5,900 nt of DNA, taken from the NCBI GenBank assembly GCA_028702365.1, contig JAQVOZ010000100.1, forward strand, positions 1-5,900, in the 5' to 3' direction. Positions 1 through 5,032 of this stretch are shown piece by piece; within the stretch, counting starts at the first letter, position 1; each line of letters begins with the position of its first letter. The notes under the pieces were generated by a model. It was not told the origin of the DNA and made no database searches. It saw only the letters and a program-made list of their open reading frames with translations. The translations under genes and the position numbers were made by a program. The DNA is from Candidatus Omnitrophota bacterium. Its GTDB lineage: Bacteria > Omnitrophota > Gorgyraeia > Duberdicusellales > 4484-171.

Positions 1-109
1 ATGTTGTCTGATAAATCGGAACCGCTCGGGAACCGGTTGCAGGGTCCGGCTCCTGCCCTCCATGCAAGGCTAATGTTTCAATTTTTAATTTGTTATCAAT
101 TTTACTCAT
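1..109 (-). CDS. metY: O-acetylhomoserine sulfhydrylase MetY, N-terminal fragment (cut by window edge)
   Basis: Only the first 36 codons are present; the frame is open to position 1. MetY is a PLP-dependent cytoplasmic enzyme that joins O-acetylhomoserine with sulfide to give homocysteine, and in some members makes cysteine from O-acetylserine. The visible part carries the family's N-terminal signature: ETLALHGGQEPDP at residues 11-23 and RAVPIYQTT at residues 28-36. The GQEPDP.TG.RAVPIYQTT pattern separates MetY from the related cystathionine gamma-synthases. The ATG at 107-109 is preceded by AGGAGG (114-119) with a 4-base gap, which fixes the start. It lies 57 bp downstream of the DUF3034 gene on the same strand, with a hairpin between them, and may share its transcript. 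The PLP lysine and the rest of the enzyme lie outside the window. Confidence 0.88.
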   Translation of the reverse strand, partial: MSKIDNKLKIETLALHGGQEPDPATGSRAVPIYQTT

Positions 110-126
110 CTAACCTCCTCTCTTGG

Positions 127-161
127 ATTATTATGGGCAAGCACCGCTTACCCATAATAAT
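127..161 (-). other. Intercistronic RNA hairpin between DUF3034 gene and metY
   Basis: Two 16-base arms (127-142 and 146-161) flank a 3-base loop. Fifteen positions are Watson-Crick pairs. The sixteenth (138/150) is a G-U wobble in the minus-strand transcript but a C-A mismatch on the plus strand, so the full stem forms only in RNA of the gene direction. It begins 5 bases after the DUF3034 stop codon (167-169) and ends 7 bases before the metY Shine-Dalgarno sequence. No U-tract follows, so it does not look like an intrinsic terminator. A role in mRNA stability or in setting the relative expression of the two genes is inferred. Confidence 0.7.
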
Positions 162-166
162 TATTA

Positions 167-1024
167 CTAAAATGCATACTGAGCGCTTATCACAAATCCT
201 CCTCCCAGGCCAGTTCTAGTTGTTTCAGCTTTAACATTGCCTGTATAGGTATAGGCTGCAATAATAGCAAGATTTTTGTTTGCAAGCCAGGCCAGATGCG
301 CATCCCAATAGTTAGCGTTTTTATATCCATCATCAAATTGCTCTCCCTGCTTAAACTCATAACCAACCACAAAACCATGCGGCAAAACTATATCAATGTT
401 ACCGAAACCGGTTAATTCTCTGTCGTTGTGAAAACCAAGTACGCCTGTAACATATTCCTGAGAAGAAAGTAATCCTCCCGAAATAATCACCGGCACCGGA
501 GTTTGAGTGATAGTCTTTGTTGCTACAGCATACCAGTCAACACCGGTTGTGCGTAAAGGAAGTCCTAGCTGATGCAAACTGTTGGCGCTGGTTGTCTTAT
601 ACACAGTGCCGATTGAAAATGCCGGAACAAACTGCGTACCAAAAGAATTTTCATCTAAAAGCAGCACTTTTGCGCCGATATTATTCTTGTGAAACGTCGG
701 GTGATCCTCCCAATTAATTGTTTCATAACCATAGGAAAGCTCAACCCTCTTAAATAAAGTATCGGCAACGCCAAAAGCAGTCCAGTCGATTTTTGAATCA
801 GGAAGATTCACATACCATGCACCAAACCGAGGTTTGCCTATAATATCCTCGCCCTTGACTGTTAAATGACTGCCTTCTTCTGTGGAATCAGCAACGTAAG
901 CCAGCGGGTTAAATGCCACGCCACCCTTACCCTCTAAGTCGTTGAACGGGGGACCTGCATGAGAAAGAACTGGTATATTTACTATCGTGCCTGCCGTAAG
1001 TAGTACTATTAAAAGTTTTTTCAT
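167..1024 (-). CDS. DUF3034 family outer-membrane protein (predicted beta-barrel)
   Basis: This is a 285-residue protein of no established function. Residues 1-23 form a signal peptide: MKK, a hydrophobic core, then SHA before Gly24 as a likely cleavage site. The mature part shows DUF3034 hallmarks from family memory: a conserved segment around residues 62-93 (GKPRFGAWYVNLP, then FGVADTLFKRVELSYG), and a final segment GGGFVISAQYAF. The terminal Phe and alternating hydrophobic C-terminal strands fit an outer-membrane barrel. I start at the ATG at 1022-1024 because AGGAGG (1032-1037) sits 7 bases upstream; an in-frame start ten codons earlier (1054) lacks a ribosome site and would spoil the signal peptide. 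The mature 262 residues contain no Cys and no Met. Lying between the Rrf2/YezD genes and metY, it might pass a sulfur source across the outer membrane; that role is inference. Confidence 0.82.
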   Translation of the reverse strand: MKKLLIVLLTAGTIVNIPVLSHAGPPFNDLEGKGGVAFNPLAYVADSTEEGSHLTVKGEDIIGKPRFGAWYVNLPDSKIDWTAFGVADTLFKRVELSYGYETINWEDHPTFHKNNIGAKVLLLDENSFGTQFVPAFSIGTVYKTTSANSLHQLGLPLRTTGVDWYAVATKTITQTPVPVIISGGLLSSQEYVTGVLGFHNDRELTGFGNIDIVLPHGFVVGYEFKQGEQFDDGYKNANYWDAHLAWLANKNLAIIAAYTYTGNVKAETTRTGLGGGFVISAQYAF

Positions 1025-1083
1025 TGGATAACCTCCTAAATCTTTCTTGAGCAAGGTTATCCAGTTATCTGGTGATGCCTGCT
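1025..1083 (-). promoter_or_regulatory. Candidate switch-like leader RNA that can hide the DUF3034 ribosome site
   Basis: In the minus-strand transcript, TGGATAACCT (1054-1063) is perfectly complementary to AGGTTATCCA (1025-1034), giving a 10 bp stem with a 19-base loop. The stem ends next to the ATG and covers half of the AGGAGG ribosome site (1032-1037). A competing fold is also visible. AGCAGG (1078-1083) pairs with CCTTGCT (1050-1056, one bulged base) and encloses a small CCAG/CTGG hairpin (1061-1072). The two folds share bases 1054-1056 and 1061-1063, so they exclude each other. This is the geometry of a translational switch or RNA thermometer. No known riboswitch class is recognised. 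Confidence 0.45.
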
Positions 1084-1093
1084 ATATATATTT

Positions 1094-1099
1094 ATTATA
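1094..1099 (-). promoter_or_regulatory. Possible -10 box for the DUF3034 gene
   Basis: A perfect TATAAT lies about 70 bases upstream of the DUF3034 start codon. A transcript starting about 7 bases further on, near 1087, would begin just before the two-state leader structure. No convincing -35 box is found: the hexamers 16-19 bases upstream do not resemble TTGACA. The surroundings are AT-rich, so a chance match is quite possible. If it is not a promoter, the DUF3034 gene is read from the Rrf2 promoter. Confidence 0.25.
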
Positions 1100-1120
1100 A
1101 AAACTGTCCGGAATGTCCGG
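1099..1120 (-). terminator. Weak intrinsic terminator candidate after the YezD-like gene
   Basis: On the minus strand CCGGA (1116-1120) pairs with TCCGG (1108-1112) around a 3-base loop, followed by ACAG and five T residues (1099-1103). It lies 20 bases after the YezD-like stop codon. The stem is only 5 bp although GC-rich, and the T-run is offset by four bases, so termination would be partial at best. It could lower read-through from the Rrf2 unit into the DUF3034-metY pair. Confidence 0.3.
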
Positions 1121-1140
1121 TTAAAAAAATTTCTTTCTCT

Positions 1141-1329
1141 TTATATCCCACCTCCTTCGACTAACCACACATCATCAAAACGGTTTTTTTGCGCAACTTC
1201 TACCTGGACTATCTTCGAATTATGAATAGTTATAGTAACAGTTCCGTATCTTAAATTATGAACCGAGTCGCTTATATCTTTTATGATTGCATCATTAACA
1301 ATATTTTTATCTGTTTTACCCTTATTCAT
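1141..1329 (-). CDS. YezD family (DUF2292) small protein
   Basis: A 62-residue protein. The core at residues 25-47 (NLRYGTVTITIHNSKIVQVEVAQ) matches the DUF2292/YezD pattern I know as I-R-[FY]-G-[ST]-V, a short turn, then V-Q-[IV]-E, read as two beta-strands joined by a turn. Biochemical function is unknown. Members frequently sit beside cysteine, sulfate or methionine assimilation genes, as here, so a link to sulfur metabolism is plausible. The ATG at 1327-1329 is chosen because GGAG (1336-1339) lies 6 bases upstream; an upstream in-frame TTG at 1341 has no ribosome site. It follows the Rrf2 gene by 33 bp with no terminator and so should be co-transcribed with it. It has no Cys and no Met beyond the initiator. 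Its C-terminal tail after residue 48 is less family-like. Confidence 0.75.
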   Translation of the reverse strand: MNKGKTDKNIVNDAIIKDISDSVHNLRYGTVTITIHNSKIVQVEVAQKNRFDDVWLVEGGGI

Positions 1330-1362
1330 CTTTTGCTCCAATTGATCAATTACGATTTTATT

Positions 1363-1803
1363 TTATATTGAATATGAACACACTTCTTGCCGGCTTTTTG
1401 TCTGACTAGCTAAATCCTCAAATGTAATATTATCAATTATCCCGCTGATTGCGCGCGTAACATCCTGCCATATACCGCGGAATGCGCACCTATAGACGTC
1501 CCGACAACCGGAATAATCCTTCTCCACGCAGGTTATCGGCTCAATCGGCCCGTCAACAAACCTGACTACATCGCCTATTTTTATCTGCGATGGTTTTTTC
1601 GCCAAGAAATACCCTCCAACTTTGCCGCGCCTGCTTTCGACAAACCCACCTCTTTTAAGCTCAAGCAACACCTGTTCAAGAAATTTTATCGGTATATCTG
1701 CCTCTTTTGCTAATTCATGTATAGTCACAACCCCGCTACCGTATTTTATAGACAAAACTAAAACGGCTTTTAATGCGTAATCTCCCTTGTAGGTTATTTT
1801 CAT
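1363..1803 (-). CDS. Rrf2 family transcriptional regulator with cysteine triad (IscR/CymR-like)
   Basis: A 146-residue protein of typical Rrf2 length. It starts MKITYKGDYALKAVLVLS. A winged helix-turn-helix follows at about residues 26-68: TIHELAKEADIPIKFLEQVL is the HTH, and RRGKVGGYFLAKKP is the wing with the family's GGY/F motif. Cysteines 92, 100 and 106 occupy the loop that binds a [2Fe-2S] or [4Fe-4S] cluster in IscR, NsrR and RsrR, spaced C-x7-C-x5-C rather than IscR's C-x5-C-x5-C. The residue three after the last Cys is Arg109, where IscR has His107. CymR-type cysteine regulators lack this triad, so Fe-S sensing is favoured but unproven. AAGGAG (1809-1814) lies 5 bases before the ATG. 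It has its own strong promoter with an overlapping inverted repeat, suggesting autoregulation, and neighbours nifUS upstream and sulfur genes downstream. Confidence 0.9.
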   Translation of the reverse strand: MKITYKGDYALKAVLVLSIKYGSGVVTIHELAKEADIPIKFLEQVLLELKRGGFVESRRGKVGGYFLAKKPSQIKIGDVVRFVDGPIEPITCVEKDYSGCRDVYRCAFRGIWQDVTRAISGIIDNITFEDLASQTKSRQEVCSYSI

Positions 1804-1830
1804 GTTTTCTCCTTATGTTTCTGCTATATT

Positions 1831-1861
1831 TATACTATCTCTATAAACTTAGTAGAGTATA
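1831..1861 (-). promoter_or_regulatory. Candidate Rrf2 operator overlapping the promoter
   Basis: Two overlapping inverted repeats lie here. The tighter one is 1839-1857 (plus strand CTCTATAAACTTAGTAGAG), with 7 of 9 positions paired around a central base. The looser one has perfect 6-base arms TATACT (1831-1836) and AGTATA (1856-1861). Both overlap the -10 box and the expected transcription start near 1849, a classic place for a repressor. Rrf2 proteins are dimers that bind dyad sites of this general size, so binding by the adjacent regulator is a natural inference. The site does not closely match the E. coli IscR consensus. Confidence 0.5.
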
Positions 1862-1884
1862 CAATATAATTAAGTAGATGTCAA
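1856..1884 (-). promoter_or_regulatory. Sigma70-type promoter of the Rrf2 gene
   Basis: On the minus strand there is a perfect -35 TTGACA (1879-1884), an optimal 17-base spacer (1862-1878), and a -10 TATACT (1856-1861) with one mismatch to consensus. The start of transcription should fall near 1849, giving a 5' leader of about 45 bases before the ATG at 1801-1803. It lies in the 145 bp gap after nifS and faces the Rrf2 gene. This separates the Rrf2 unit from the nifUS transcript. Confidence 0.8.
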
Positions 1885-1895
1885 GGTTATTTCAG

Positions 1896-1929
1896 AAAAT
1901 TTTTAACTAGGCTGATATTAACCTAAAAA
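1896..1929 (-). terminator. Weak terminator candidate after nifS
   Basis: On the minus strand TTTTTAGG (1922-1929) pairs with CCTA (1908-1911) and, after a 3-base bulge, with AAAA (1901-1904). The loop is 10 bases and four T residues (1896-1899) follow. The stem is AT-rich and bulged, so this is marginal. Its position between the nifS stop and the Rrf2 promoter is the main argument for it. Confidence 0.28.
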
Positions 1930-1948
1930 CTTAATGCTGGTATGATTT

Positions 1949-3106
1949 TTATTTACTGTAAGGAGAAATTGAGCGCAGAAGTTTTATAATTGCAGGTAAA
2001 TGTTCAAGGGTATAGTCAATGTCCTCTTCTCTATTGTAGCGGCTTAGGCTGAATCTTATAGAACCCTGTATAAAGGTAAAAGGTATACCCATAGCCCGCA
2101 GAACATGAGATGGCATAAGCGAGCCTGAGGTGCAGGCTGAGCCGGAAGACGCGGCTATGCCTTTTTCATCAAGTTTAAGCAGGATAGATTCGCCTTCTAT
2201 AAATTCAAAGCCAATATTCGTTGTGTTTGGCAGGCGTTTTTCTTTGTGCCCGTTTACGCGCACATTGGAAATTTTTTCTACAATTCCGCCCTCCAATTTA
2301 TCCCTTAAGTTTTTAACGCGCATAATTTCTTCATTCATATTTTTCTTTGCCAGCTCACAGGCAACACCGAGGCCAACTATTGAAGCAACATTTTCAGTGC
2401 CACCCCGCCTGCCCTGTTCCTGGTGTCCGCCGATTAAAAATGGAGAAAATCTTGTCCCCTTTCGCACATATAAAGCAGCTACACCCTTTGAGGCGTGAAG
2501 CTTATGCCCCGATAAAGACAAAAGGTCTACCGGAATTTTTTTCATATCCAAATTTATCTTTCCGGTAGATTGCACGGCATCCGTATGAAAAACTACGCCT
2601 CTTAATCTTGCAATCTCAGCAATCTCGTCTATCGGAAAAAGTACGCCCGTCTCATTGTTTGCATGCATTATAGAAATTATCGCAGTATCGTAGCCAATTG
2701 CGCTTTTAAGTTCATTTAAATCAAGCAACCCATCGGTATTTACATCAAGGTAAGTAAGCCTATACCCTTGCGTTTCCAGGTATTTACAAAGGCTAAGCAC
2801 AGCCGGGTGCTCAACTTTTGTAGTTATAATATGTTTTTTATCGGGGTACGAACGTAAAGTTCCAATTATTGCCGTATTATCGCTTTCTGTGCCGCAACTT
2901 GTAAAGATTATTTCGTTTACATCATTTGCGCCTATTAAATTGGCGACAGAAGCCCGCGCACTATCAATATTTTTCTTTATTTTACCGCCGAAAGTATGCA
3001 TGCTGGAAGGATTGCCATATTCCTCAGTCAGGAAAGGCTTCATTGCCTCATAAACCTGCGGCGCAACAGAAGTTGTTGCGTTATTATCTAAATAAATTGC
3101 CCTCAT
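1949..3106 (-). CDS. nifS: Cysteine desulfurase NifS/IscS family
   Basis: A full-length 385-residue PLP enzyme that removes sulfur from L-cysteine, leaving alanine and an enzyme-bound persulfide for Fe-S assembly on NifU. The N-terminal YLDNNATT (residues 5-12) and YGNPSS (30-35) motifs are present. EHPAVL (99-104) carries the cofactor-stacking His100, HANNETG (148-154) and HTDAVQ (174-179) are intact, and SGHKLHASKG (199-208) contains the PLP lysine Lys202. SSGSACTSGS (320-329) contains the catalytic Cys325 in the short group I loop with an extended tail. Lys202 and Cys325 fall at the same numbers as in Azotobacter NifS. Its ATG overlaps the nifU stop codon as ATGA (3103-3106), indicating translational coupling. 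No nitrogenase genes are seen, so general Fe-S supply is the likely role. Confidence 0.96.
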   Translation of the reverse strand: MRAIYLDNNATTSVAPQVYEAMKPFLTEEYGNPSSMHTFGGKIKKNIDSARASVANLIGANDVNEIIFTSCGTESDNTAIIGTLRSYPDKKHIITTKVEHPAVLSLCKYLETQGYRLTYLDVNTDGLLDLNELKSAIGYDTAIISIMHANNETGVLFPIDEIAEIARLRGVVFHTDAVQSTGKINLDMKKIPVDLLSLSGHKLHASKGVAALYVRKGTRFSPFLIGGHQEQGRRGGTENVASIVGLGVACELAKKNMNEEIMRVKNLRDKLEGGIVEKISNVRVNGHKEKRLPNTTNIGFEFIEGESILLKLDEKGIAASSGSACTSGSLMPSHVLRAMGIPFTFIQGSIRFSLSRYNREEDIDYTLEHLPAIIKLLRSISPYSK

Positions 3107-3963
3107 TCCTTAACCTCTTCTACCATTATGTCGCTATCGATAAATTCACGAAGTTTCGCCTCAACCAGCTCTTTCAGCGTAACTCCTGCCGAGGGACACC
3201 CCAAACATACACCCAAAAATTTTACATAGACCTTGTTCCTGTCCACATCGATAAGTTCAACATCGCCGCCATCAGCTTTAAGCTGTGGCCTGATTTCCCG
3301 TTCCATTGTTTCTTTAATAAGAGAAATTCTCTCAAGATTGGTAAGCTTCTTCTTCCTGGGTACTTCTTTATGCTGGATAATCTTGGTTTCTTCCTTCTCC
3401 CAGAATTCATTAAGAAGTTTTTCTATCTCCGGTTTACATTTCCCGCAGCCGCCGCCGGCTTTTGTATAATGGGTAACCTCGTCAACTGTTTTTAAATTAT
3501 TCTCTTTTATGGCGCGGATTATCTTCTGGTCTGTTACGCTAAAACATTTGCATATAATCTTCTCTTGTCCAATCATTTCTTTTTTGGCTGGCGCGCCCCT
3601 GTAATTTGCAATTGCCGCTTCCAACGCCTCCATGCCCATAACCGAGCAATGCATTTTTTCTTCAGGAAGTCCGCCAAGATAATCTGCGATATCCTGATTA
3701 GTAACTTTAGAAGCCGCTTCAATGGTCATGCCTTTAATAATCTCCGTCAACGCTGAAGACGAAGCAATTGCGCTTGCGCAGCCGAAAGTTTTAAATTTTG
3801 CATCAATTATCTTTTCTGTTTTTTTGTCTATACGCAAAGTGAGCCTAAGGGCATCTCCGCAAATAATGCTGCCCACTTCGCCTACCGCATCAGGATTTTC
3901 TATTTCTCCGACATTGCGAGGATTCTTGAAGAATTCTTTTACTTTTTCTGAATAATCCCACAT
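3103..3963 (-). CDS. nifU: Fe-S cluster scaffold NifU, full three-domain form
   Basis: A 286-residue modular scaffold for Fe-S cluster assembly. Domain 1 (about 1-125) is IscU-like, with Cys35, Asp37, Cys62 and Cys106 for the transient cluster. Domain 2 (about 135-186) is the BFD-like ferredoxin domain, with Cys138, Cys140, Cys173 and Cys176 for a permanent [2Fe-2S] cluster. Domain 3 (about 210-286) is the Nfu domain with CLGCPSAG, Cys253 and Cys256. These are the only nine cysteines and all sit at expected places. The ATG (3961-3963) follows AAGGAG (3970-3975) by 6 bases; the base of a 14 bp hairpin reaches the first two bases of that site. nifS follows with an ATGA overlap. Full-length NifU is classic for diazotrophs but also serves as the general scaffold in some non-fixing bacteria. 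Confidence 0.96.
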   Translation of the reverse strand: MWDYSEKVKEFFKNPRNVGEIENPDAVGEVGSIICGDALRLTLRIDKKTEKIIDAKFKTFGCASAIASSSALTEIIKGMTIEAASKVTNQDIADYLGGLPEEKMHCSVMGMEALEAAIANYRGAPAKKEMIGQEKIICKCFSVTDQKIIRAIKENNLKTVDEVTHYTKAGGGCGKCKPEIEKLLNEFWEKEETKIIQHKEVPRKKKLTNLERISLIKETMEREIRPQLKADGGDVELIDVDRNKVYVKFLGVCLGCPSAGVTLKELVEAKLREFIDSDIMVEEVKE

Positions 3964-3973
3964 TATTAACTCC

Positions 3974-4004
3974 TTAATTTCTTCGCCGTAGGCGAAGAAA
4001 TTAA
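3974..4004. repeat. 14 bp perfect palindrome in front of nifU
   Basis: Arms 3974-3987 and 3991-4004 are perfectly complementary around a 3-base GTA loop. In the minus-strand transcript it lies between the cation transporter gene and nifU, and its last two bases are the first two of the nifU ribosome site. No T-run follows in either direction, so it is not a standard terminator. It abuts a second, larger palindrome without any spacer. It may be a dispersed palindromic element, a processing site, or a control of nifU translation. Confidence 0.75.
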
Positions 4005-4076
4005 CTTCCGAGGCGCTCTGGGAAAATTTCCTGTCCCAAAAACAGGAAATTTTCCCAGTATACAGGCGCCCGGAAG
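4005..4076. repeat. Large two-tier palindrome between the cation transporter gene and nifU
   Basis: The inner stem is 17 bp and perfect (4018-4034 with 4042-4058, 7-base loop). The outer stem has 11 bp with one bulged A (4005-4016 with 4066-4076). The two are joined by an asymmetric internal loop (4017 and 4059-4065). With the neighbouring palindrome, 103 continuous bases are almost wholly self-complementary. No T-run follows on either strand. The size and form fit a REP- or MITE-like mobile palindrome, perhaps one moved by a Y1 (REP-associated) transposase. Only one copy is visible here, so that remains a hypothesis. Confidence 0.7.
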
Positions 4077-4115
4077 CATATTTTACACAATTAGATTATC
4101 TCTGTTTTAGCCAAA

Positions 4116-5018
4116 CTAATCAAGCTCAATAGTTGTATGCTCTATATCGAATTTTTCATTAACAATTTGCTTTATGCGGGAAAGTATTCTTTTAACATCC
4201 ACGCATCTTTCATCGCTTTTTATCTTAACGTGGGCAGTCATAGAATACATCTTTGAAGTTATTTCCCAAATATGCATATCGTTTATTTCCTCAATCTCAG
4301 TTACAGAATCCATCAGTACTTTTGTTATCTGATCGCTATCTATTCCTTTGGGCGCAGCTTCAAGCAATATATTTGCGGAATCCTTAAATAACCCCCAACC
4401 CCAGATTAAAATAATAAAAGCTATGCCTATACTTAAAATAGGGTCAATTATGTTCCATTTTGTAAAATAAATTATTATTGCGCCGATAACTAGTGCAACC
4501 GATGAAAAAGTGTCAGCAAGCATATGCAGGAATGCGCTTTTGATGTTCAAGCTTTCTTTGGTCGCTCCATGGAGAATCCATGCTGTTACAAGATTTACCA
4601 CTAAGCCTATCATGGCAACGACAAACATCTCAACGCCTATTACTTCTCTGGGATGGATTATCCTTTGCACGCCTTCTATAAAAATCCAGATGGTAATTGC
4701 AAAGATAAATAAGCTGTTTAGGAAGGCTGCCAAAATTTCAATACGGTAAAAACCAAAAGTCCTGTGATGGCAAACCGGTCTGCCGGCACAAACAATTGCG
4801 GCAGTGCTTATGGCTAAAGCAAAAAGATGTGTAAACATATGGCCGGCATCGCTTATTAACGCCAAGCTGTTTGTAAGAATTCCCCCCACGATTTCAATAA
4901 GCATGGTTATGCCGGTTATGGCAATAGCAATCTTTAGCTTTTTCTTCTCTAAAGACTTATACTCAAAAAGCTCGTCAGCCAAGGATCCCGTCTGTTTTGG
5001 CCTATGAAAATGTTTCAT
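4116..5018 (-). CDS. Cation diffusion facilitator (CzcD/ZitB-like metal efflux protein)
   Basis: A 300-residue inner-membrane metal/proton antiporter. Six membrane segments are visible at about residues 29-50, 52-76, 94-116, 128-150, 162-185 and 190-211. A cytoplasmic C-terminal domain follows (about 215-300), with the family motif INDMHIWEIT and His249, His263 and His294. Metal site residues are His60 and His64 in segment 2 (SDAGHMFTH) and His165 and Asp169 in segment 5 (HMLAD). Most zinc-type relatives have Asp where His64 stands, so the substrate may differ from zinc. RTFGFYRIEILAA (86-98) is the conserved start of segment 3. There is no long His-rich loop. The ATG (5016-5018) has no Shine-Dalgarno sequence, only an A-rich leader, and no nearby alternative start. 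It follows maf by 69 bp. Confidence 0.92.
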   Translation of the reverse strand: MKHFHRPKQTGSLADELFEYKSLEKKKLKIAIAITGITMLIEIVGGILTNSLALISDAGHMFTHLFALAISTAAIVCAGRPVCHHRTFGFYRIEILAAFLNSLFIFAITIWIFIEGVQRIIHPREVIGVEMFVVAMIGLVVNLVTAWILHGATKESLNIKSAFLHMLADTFSSVALVIGAIIIYFTKWNIIDPILSIGIAFIILIWGWGLFKDSANILLEAAPKGIDSDQITKVLMDSVTEIEEINDMHIWEITSKMYSMTAHVKIKSDERCVDVKRILSRIKQIVNEKFDIEHTTIELD

Positions 5019-5032
5019 TTTATTTATTTTTT

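Noticed and set aside
1..219. Plus-strand reading frame at the left edge
   Set aside because: It is antisense to the clear metY start and the end of the DUF3034 gene, and its translation resembles no family I know.
1..1140. SAM-type riboswitch upstream of metY or the DUF3034 gene
   Set aside because: I looked for conserved cores of known SAM and other common riboswitches in both gaps and found none. The 57-base gap before metY is too short for an S-box.
1149..1157. Nine-base AAGGAGGTG perfect ribosome-site match inside the last codons of the YezD-like gene
   Set aside because: No start codon lies 5-9 bases downstream. The GTG inside it would open only an 18-codon frame with no spacing to the site. 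Most likely it is a by-product of the Glu-Gly-Gly-Gly codons.
2130..2568. Plus-strand frames of 122 and 73 codons inside nifS
   Set aside because: They are antisense shadows of conserved NifS segments, with no ribosome sites or recognisable motifs.
2926..3495. 189-codon plus-strand frame across the nifS/nifU junction
   Set aside because: It runs antisense over two strongly supported genes and its translation has no family-like pattern.
3964..4115. Dedicated nifUS promoter in the gap after the transporter gene
   Set aside because: TAAAAT- and TATACT-like -10 hexamers exist, but none has a recognisable -35 at 16-19 bases, and one lies inside the palindrome. A promoter may exist but I cannot identify it.
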